12,608 nt of DNA, from assembly GCA_027596195.1 (NCBI GenBank), contig JADGJG010000783.1, positions 1-12,608 on the forward strand. The letters are read 5' to 3'. Positions within the stretch are counted from its first letter, which is position 1. Each line of letters begins with the position of its first letter. The position numbers and the translations under genes were made by a program. A model generated the notes under the pieces. It did no database searches and was not told the origin of the DNA. It saw only the letters and a list, made by a program, of their open reading frames with translations. The DNA is from Podochytrium sp. JEL0797. Taxonomy: Eukaryota; Chytridiomycota; Chytridiomycetes; Chytridiales; Chytriomycetaceae. Positions 7,874-12,608 of the stretch are shown here, piece after piece.

Positions 7874-8420
7874 ACCTCTACCAAATTTTAAAATACGGCC
7901 CTCTCTTCTGGTAACAAATGGCGAAGATTAGGGAATCAGTAAATGGAGAAAAAAACAGATGCTCTCATTCCGTGGGGAGTCCGTTTATGCATCGCAAACG
8001 ACGAAAATCAAGGAAAATTGTACTTTTGCCATTCCCGAACGTGATCAACTTTGCGCCTTACATTTCTTTTTGGTAACAGTTGTTGATATATGCCATGACA
8101 TGATGTATGCCGAGTTTCACAAGAAAATATTTGATTTTGAGGTCTGTGCTGCTTTTGGCGTGTTCTGAAAAACACTGGAAAAACACCCCATTTGCTCCAT
8201 TTTGATGCCACCCAAATTCACTCCGAAACTCGGGGAGTAAAGTATGACAGCAGAATCGTGATCACCATCCTTTTTTCTATTAGGTTTGAGAAGCTCACGT
8301 GTGTGCCATTGGTTGCGCGGGCAGGATGAATTTGCAAACAATTTTGGATTTTTGTTTCCATTTTCTTCGATTTTCCATTTTGAACTCTCACATCGAAAAA
8401 ACGTGATGGGGTCCACCCTT

Positions 8421-8670
8421 AACGGAAGATGCCATTATTAAGCGTATAAATTATTTCCTCAAATAATTTTGGACAGGGCTTTGGTGGTGGTGGGGGGGGG
8501 GGGGGGGGGTTGCCGCCGGCAGCGGGATTGGCCCGGCGATTTTTCCGCCCCTAGTCATAGTTGAAGATCTGTTCTCTATTAGACCACAGCCGTGACACTC
8601 GTCCTCCCCTTCCCTCACCACACACACATACTCTCTCTTTCCTCCACAATCACTATATATCTGCATAAAC
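8421..8670. repeat. Non-coding spacer with G18 homopolymer
   Basis: A run of 18 G follows GGTGGTGGT at 8492-8509. The rest of the stretch is AT-rich with CT/CA-rich bits and no recognisable gene. Long G runs are rare and prone to sequencing error; the exact length is uncertain. Confidence 0.75.
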
Positions 8671-9710
8671 TTATTGTATAAAACAAGAAACCCGTTCTTT
8701 ATTTAATCGACTATAAAAACGGCCTAAATTTGGAGGTTGCAGCGGTCGCCCGCGTATTGTTAAGCTTACAACGGTGCGGAACGCGAATGTCCCTGGAAAG
8801 CAGTGCATCATCAAGAGAAGAAAAATCATAGCTTTGTTGGAGACAATTTCCTCAGTTGATTTTCGCGACGATGGACACACGCAACGAGTTTCGAGCGGAT
8901 ACGTTTCGATTCCTCTGTAGAATTGATGCAGCTTGAGTCCTGTGCCGTTGGGGAAAACGTTCTGAGCGAATGGGACCAAAACAAACCAATCAAAGTACGA
9001 ATTCGGCTCACCATTCAAGTCAAGTTCACGCGACCCGTTACGCTTTTGATCTCATCTCCTACTTCTTGCTCCCCAATGCACACCCTGCCCCCGCGATCCC
9101 ACCCCCAAACACAGTTGAAACTTTCATCCCGTTTTGCATCCTTACTCCTCATCACCAGCAAACTAATCCCATTCCCAGCACCCGCACGAAACCCTCCTCC
9201 CGAAACGAATCGCACGATTTGCTGCTTGAGACTGACTGCCGGATACTCGCGCAAAGTGAGGATCTGGTGGTCTGTATTTTTTGGAATTTAGCGGGACGAG
9301 AATAACGCAATGAAAATACTCACGCAACCCTTGAGCAAGTTTAATGTATGTATCAATAATCAATGGCCCCAGCAGGTCTGCAGGCAGAGGGAGATGGTTG
9401 CTGGCGTGTTTTCGACGCGCTCGATCATCTCAGGCCAACCAAGAAACGCATTCGGGTATGCACCACGTGCCCAGTTTCGAAGCGGGGAAAAGAATCGAGG
9501 AATATTCAAATGTCAAAACCGCTCCGATTCAGAACAACAGTTGAACGCGCCAGCTTCAATCACATCATCCTTCGGGAATAGTTCCTGCTGCAGTTGATGG
9601 CGACCGGATTGATTGATGGCAGAGATAGCGATATCGCAACTGCTTATCCAAAACAATCTGCGTATCTTTAGACGGGGGAAACTACGACAAGCAAGCAACG
9701 GCAAAACCAC
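8671..9710 (-). pseudogene. Unidentified intron-containing gene remnant
   Basis: Minus-strand pieces read like one protein. At 9710-9520: QQELFPKDDVIEAGAFN. At 9510-9380: IPRFFSPLRNWARGAYPNAF then LGWPEMIERVENTPATISL. After a frame change near 9375: ADLLGPLIIDTYIKLAQGL, interrupted by an intron at 9323-9272. The next exon reads HHQILTLREYPAVSLKQQIV then RFVSGGGFRAGAGNGISLLV. Further on, a frame open to 8671 contains YFDWFVLVPFAQNVF. The leucine-rich helical look suggests an alpha-helical scaffold protein, but I cannot name the family. The frame change in the middle and lack of clear ends argue for a pseudogene, unless there is another short intron near 9375. Confidence 0.5.
9272..9323 (-). 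other. Intron (52 bp) in the unidentified minus-strand gene
   Basis: On the minus strand the donor GTGAGTATTTT starts at 9323 and the acceptor AAATACAG ends at 9272. Splicing joins IIDTYIKLAQGL in frame to HHQILTLREYPAVSL. Unspliced reading meets a stop in the intron. Confidence 0.6.
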
Positions 9711-9960
9711 TCCGCGTTCGTCGAGGTTCGTTGACTTTGGACTCGGAAAATGAGCAGATTCGCTCTGATGTCAGGGAAGTCGGAAGATGGGTAGATTTGA
9801 CGACACAAGAGAAGGAGACAGCAAGCGGGGTCATGGATGGGAGATGGAGACAGACGAACGTGATTCAAGGACACGAGAAGGAGGTTACATGTGGCGATTC
9901 AGGATCGTTAAAATGCGACGCACACCTGGGACCCCTCACTGCATCGAGGAAACAACCCAA
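9711..9960. other. Spacer between gene remnant and repeat copy C
   Basis: A plus-strand frame opens at 9731 and runs into the repeat, so the ORF is chimeric and unlikely to be a gene. No motifs recognised. Confidence 0.5.
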
Positions 9961-10472
9961 TGATACACGTGAATATTCAAACACTTTATTGGGCTCAGAT
10001 CAAACGCGAAAAGAAAAACAAAAAAACAACTGCAAAAAAACAAAAACAGATCTGGGCATTGGCTTCGGAGAGGCGAACCTCTCCTACTCACAACGGACGC
10101 CGCGAGAAGGCTCCCAGAGAGGTCTGTCAAAAATGGGGGGTCATGCAGTGTCGTGACAATCATAATTATCCCCAATATACGAGGATGAGAGAGTCGTCAA
10201 ACTCTCCGGACAACAGCCAGGGCTGTGACAGTCAAGCCAGAAAGGAGAGAGTCAAAGCGTCAAGGGGAACTCGTGCAACAACACTGCATACAAGTGGGGA
10301 AGGATCGGATGTTTGCTGTGGCTGTTCCGGGTCAAATTAGTATAGCCTACCAGGTATGCGCGGCGGTGATTGTGGTGGGCCGATTGGGCGGCTGTGGTAA
10401 TTCTTTGACGGATCATTTTTTTTTCGAGCTTGTTATGCCTGACAATTCCGCACATATTTTCAACCCCGATTA
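9961..10472. repeat. Dispersed repeat, copy C
   Basis: Colinear with copy A from TGATACACGTGAATATTCAA (155) through the hairpin and GACAATCA words, then with copies A and B through the core (10346-10371), and finally with copy B to the CCTGACAATT end (B about 976, C about 10438). It lacks the internal tandem duplication, so it probably keeps the ancestral structure. It is in the same orientation as A and B, about 9.8 kb away. On the minus strand the AATAAA at 9990-9985 is conserved. Copy C has small insertions in the A-rich part. Confidence 0.88.
10067..10084. other. Perfect hairpin in repeat copy C
   Basis: Identical to the 18-base hairpin at 250-267 although the surrounding copies have diverged; 7-bp stem with CGAA (plus) or TTCG (minus) loop. 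Confidence 0.7.
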
Positions 10473-10718
10473 CAAAATAGAAGCGATCAGATGGAGAAAC
10501 GAGACAACATGCAGCCCAGAGCTTGCATTCCAGGCTTCTCGCAGGATAAAAACGCGCCTCACCGCGACCCCAAGTCCCCGAAACGGCGCCTCCACCTCTT
10601 TCACAAATTCCCCTTTCTCCGAAAATGCGATCACAACCGGTTTAGGAGCATAATTTAGAGTTAACCCGAATCGTCGAACGAGTTCCACAGTTCCAGCGAC
10701 GAAATGCCTTTTTTTCAT
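10470..10718 (-). CDS. Hypothetical 82-aa ORF downstream of the LRR fragment
   Basis: It starts at an ATG that overlaps the LRR stop codon (minus strand, 10718) and ends at the edge of the repeat copy. It reads MKKRHFVAGTVELVRRFG and contains APKPVVIAFSEKGEFVKEVE. No family is recognised and no membrane segment or signal is clear. The position just past a truncated gene suggests it may be a former 3' exon or a chance ORF. Confidence 0.25.
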   Translation of the reverse strand: MKKRHFVAGTVELVRRFGLTLNYAPKPVVIAFSEKGEFVKEVEAPFRGLGVAVRRVFILREAWNASSGLHVVSFLHLIASIL

Positions 10719-11108
10719 TATTTATCATCAATATTTATGAGCAAAATGTTCAGATCCGTGAGATTCACCAAACACGCAATCTCTTCCGGGATGGACCCCG
10801 ACAGCATGTTGTTTTGTAGAAACATGGACCGCAGGTTCACGAGTCCTCCTATTTGCATAGGAATGATGCCATGCAGTGAATTGGAGCTCAGGTCAAGTGA
10901 TTCGAGGAAAGCAAGGTTTCCGAGTTCGGCTGGAATAGGGCCTTGGATGTTGTTTTCGGCGAGTGAGAGGGATGTGAGGTTGACCAGGTTGCCAAGTTCT
11001 GGGCTAATATGGCCACAAGTAAGGGAAAGATGAACAAGGCTTGTGAGTTTGCCAATTTGCGGCGGAATTGGGCCAATCAAACGACTCGAGCCGAGATTGA
11101 GGGATGTC
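10718..11108 (-). pseudogene. Plant-type leucine-rich repeat protein, truncated fragment
   Basis: The minus strand encodes about five LRRs of the LxxLxLxxNxLxGxIPxxxGxL type: SLNLGSSRLIGPIPPQIGKL, a shortened LVHLSLTCGHISPELGNL, LTSLSLAENNIQGPIPAELG, LESLDLSSNSLHGIIPMQIG and LRSMFLQNNMLSGSIPEEIA. It ends in LTDLNILLINIDDK and a stop, where the next LRR should be. Such repeats form curved protein-interaction surfaces; in plants they occur in receptor kinases, and similar LRR proteins occur in chytrids. There is no ATG: the longest frame opens with TTG at 11080, but the LRR continues upstream to about 11108, where it meets the nucleoporin fragment abruptly. No signal peptide, membrane segment or kinase domain is present. 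One repeat lacks a few residues. The fragment is therefore cut at its N-terminus and probably inactive. Confidence 0.82.
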
Positions 11109-12608
11109 TGGTGGATTCAGTTGCAAACCTGCGCACGCTGCTGCTCCAGTATCTTCTTCGGGGGCGAAGTGGGTGTGCACAACTTGCATGGTTCCAAATG
11201 AAGATTCTGCGACTCAATGCGTTGCCTGCGAGATCACGCGGGTCGGCGGCGCGGCGCCTGCAAATCCTTCCCCGTTTGGGGACGCCAAACCTGCGTCTTC
11301 TGGTGGATTCTCCTTTGCTCCTTCTGCGAAACCCACGGCTCCTGCATGGGGTGGATTCAGTTTCCCTGCGCACACTTCTGCGCCGAAATCTTCTGCGACA
11401 CCCGCGGCTCCTGCACCGGGTGGATTCAGTTTCAAGCCTGCTGAGACCTCAGCTCCGGCTCCGAAATCGACTTTGGGAGCCAAATGGATGTGCTATATTT
11501 GCATGGTTACAAACGAGGGTTTTTTGACTCAATGCGTTGCCTGCAGGACCATGCCCGTCGGCGGCGCTGATCTTCTACTGGAGCTGCTGCAACGAAACCG
11601 TCGCTGTTTGGTAATTTGATTGCCGCTGATGAGCCAGTAACTGGTGCAGGCCGTTGTAGTTTCGCTGGTCCCAAGAATGTTGCTTCTTCATTCGGAGGAT
11701 TCACCTGGAAGGTGCCAGATGTTTCGAAACCAGCAACACCATCTGGAGGAGAGTTTACATTCGGATTCCCAGCTCCTGCGATCGGGAAACCAGATGGCGC
11801 TTCTGCTCCTGCGTTCGGCGCTTCTTCTGCTGCCACAAAGCTTCCGTTGGTCAACCCTGCCCCCAAAGCGTCGGTCGCGGTTCCGGCCCAACCAGCAACT
11901 GCCAAAACGGTTCCGTCGACTACAACGCTCGAAACTGCGAAGCCGTTGGTGAAACCAAAATCGGCCACTTCGAAATCGACTACCGTGGCCGCAGTCCCCA
12001 CGTCTACGAAACGCGAGTCAAAACCACGAGAATACCAAGACCCATCAGTCTGTTCGATCGCATGCGTGCCGAATTGCACGGAGATTTGAACGAGGTGAGT
12101 TGGATGGGTTTCTTTTTCGCAGTGCTGATTCTCCGATTCTGATTTATGCGTTGCAGTTGCGCCTCGCTCATCCGAGATTCTGCAAGAGACCAACCTTCAG
12201 ATTACAGAGTTAAGCAAAAGGTTGAAAATGTGAAAATCGAGTGTGAAAAGGCGATTTCTCTTAGGACGAGCTTGTGGATTCGTTGACATCGAGCAGGCAA
12301 AGTGGAAGTGCGCATTTTGATTCTGAGATTGGTTCACCTGCCGTGCCGGATTCGAATGAGGCAGGGAAGCCGCCATTGATTCCCCAAACGTCTGCAGTTC
12401 CGCTTGATCCTTCTTTCAAATCCGCGGAGACCATCGCGTGTGCCCCAACAAAGCCTTGTCTTGGAACCAAGTGCTCCTACAGTAGTTGTGCCCACAAAGG
12501 AGGAAATCAAAGCTACTGTATTTTTTGAAGAAGAAGCGCGTTTCGGAATTGTCAGATATGCAAATCTTTGAGAAAAAAAGAGATGACTCATCTTCCGTTG
12601 GCGTTGGC
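11108..12608 (+). pseudogene. FG-nucleoporin with two RanBP2-type zinc fingers, decayed and partial
   Basis: The frame from 11104 (172 codons) has GGFS[CF] motifs at residues 4, 67, 83 and 106 and two RanBP2/Nup153-type zinc fingers with W-x-C-x2-C-x3-N-x6-C-x2-C spacing: W23, C25, C28, N32, C39, C42 and W128, C130, C133, N137, C144, C147. These fingers bind Ran-GDP in animal Nup153/RanBP2; FG motifs bind transport receptors. A 1-nt shift near 11570 moves the sequence into SLFGNLIAADEPVTGAG and an Ala/Pro/Lys-rich FG-poor part with FGGFTW and FTFGFPAP. A second shift near 12052 leads to LFDRMRAELHGDLNE and an intron (12095-12156). Beyond it coiled-coil-like SSEILQETNLQITELSKRLK and APTVVVPTKEEIKATVFFEE lie in different frames, to the window end. 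The start is cut at 11108, where the LRR fragment abuts. The order resembles a Nup159/Nup214 C-terminal part, but the exact nucleoporin is uncertain. Confidence 0.78.
12095..12156 (+). other. Intron (62 bp) in the FG/zinc-finger nucleoporin remnant
   Basis: Donor GAG|GTGAGT at 12095, a CTGATT-like branch region (12125-12142) and acceptor TTGCAG ending at 12156. Its size matches the other introns in this window (52-63 bp). The exon before it ends in RAELHGDLNE; coil-like sequence follows. Confidence 0.6.

Larger units (their letters stand above)
7388..8420. mobile_element. 1.03-kb segment bounded by terminal inverted repeats
   Basis: AAGGGTGGACCCCATC at 7388-7403 is the exact reverse complement of 8405-8420 (16 bp). 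After a 3-bp insertion on the left, ten more bases match (ACGTTTTTTC at 7407-7416 against 8395-8404). Weaker similarity (TATGAGGGAATGAAATCGGA versus TGTGAGAGTTCAAAATGGAA) extends inward to about 60 bp. The inside holds an A-rich tract and a chaperonin-like fragment, but no transposase. No target-site duplication is seen (left flank GGATGGATA, right flank AACGGAAGA), though TTAA spans 8419-8422. It is either a non-autonomous element or the 3' part of the adjacent hAT element. Confidence 0.6.

Noticed and set aside
7388..8420. piggyBac-type insertion at TTAA (8419-8422)
   Set aside because: The left end lacks a matching TTAA (TAAA there) and the ends do not look like piggyBac termini, so the class was left open.
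9731..10156. 141-codon plus-strand ORF at the left edge of repeat copy C
   Set aside because: Half of it is repeat sequence that is non-coding in the other copies; the rest has no motifs.
11077..11483. Minus-strand ORFs opposite the zinc-finger region
   Set aside because: Gly/Ala/Arg-rich mirror frames of the FG/zinc-finger coding strand.

Overview
The window looks like eukaryotic nuclear DNA, most likely from an early-diverging (chytrid-like) fungus. The signs are short introns of about 52-63 bp with GTGAGT-type donors, an FG-nucleoporin with RanBP2-type zinc fingers, a Nup159/Nup214-type beta-propeller, a plant-style leucine-rich-repeat protein, a hAT transposase relic and no bacterial operon structure. 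The lineage is inference; the eukaryotic assignment is solid.

Most of the window is a gene graveyard: recognisable protein pieces keep changing reading frame or carry in-frame stops. From left to right: (1) about 155-1009, a repeat made of a tandemly duplicated unit, found again at 9961-10472; (2) 1095-2214 (+), a decayed Nup159/Nup214 beta-propeller with one clean intron; (3) 2747-4554 (-), the best-preserved gene, a WRN-type DEDDy 3'-5' exonuclease with tandemly amplified exon/intron units at its 5' end and an apparent frameshift in its low-complexity tail; (4) 4619-5229 (-), an unidentified remnant; (5) 5230-6486, mostly non-coding, with one short open stretch and a cluster of GATTC/GAATC words; (6) 6591-7357 (+), a hAT transposase relic; (7) 7388-8420, a segment bounded by inverted repeats that holds a probable CCT/TCP-1 chaperonin fragment; (8) a G18 tract at 8492-8509; (9) 8671-9710 (-), an unidentified intron-bearing gene remnant; (10) the third repeat copy, 9961-10472; (11) 10718-11108 (-), a truncated LRR gene; (12) 11108-12608 (+), an FG/zinc-finger nucleoporin remnant running off the window.

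The genes do not form a functional unit. The most suggestive relation is between the two nucleoporin pieces. The propeller (1.1-2.2 kb) and the FG/zinc-finger/coiled-coil part (11.1-12.6 kb) lie on the same strand in N-to-C order, and each is cut at the side facing the other. They may be two halves of one nucleoporin gene separated by about 8.9 kb, although two unrelated fragments are also possible. Several apparent ORF starts are non-ATG codons and the pieces are flanked by repeats, so start positions here are mostly unknown. Frameshifts could in part be assembly errors; raw reads would tell.
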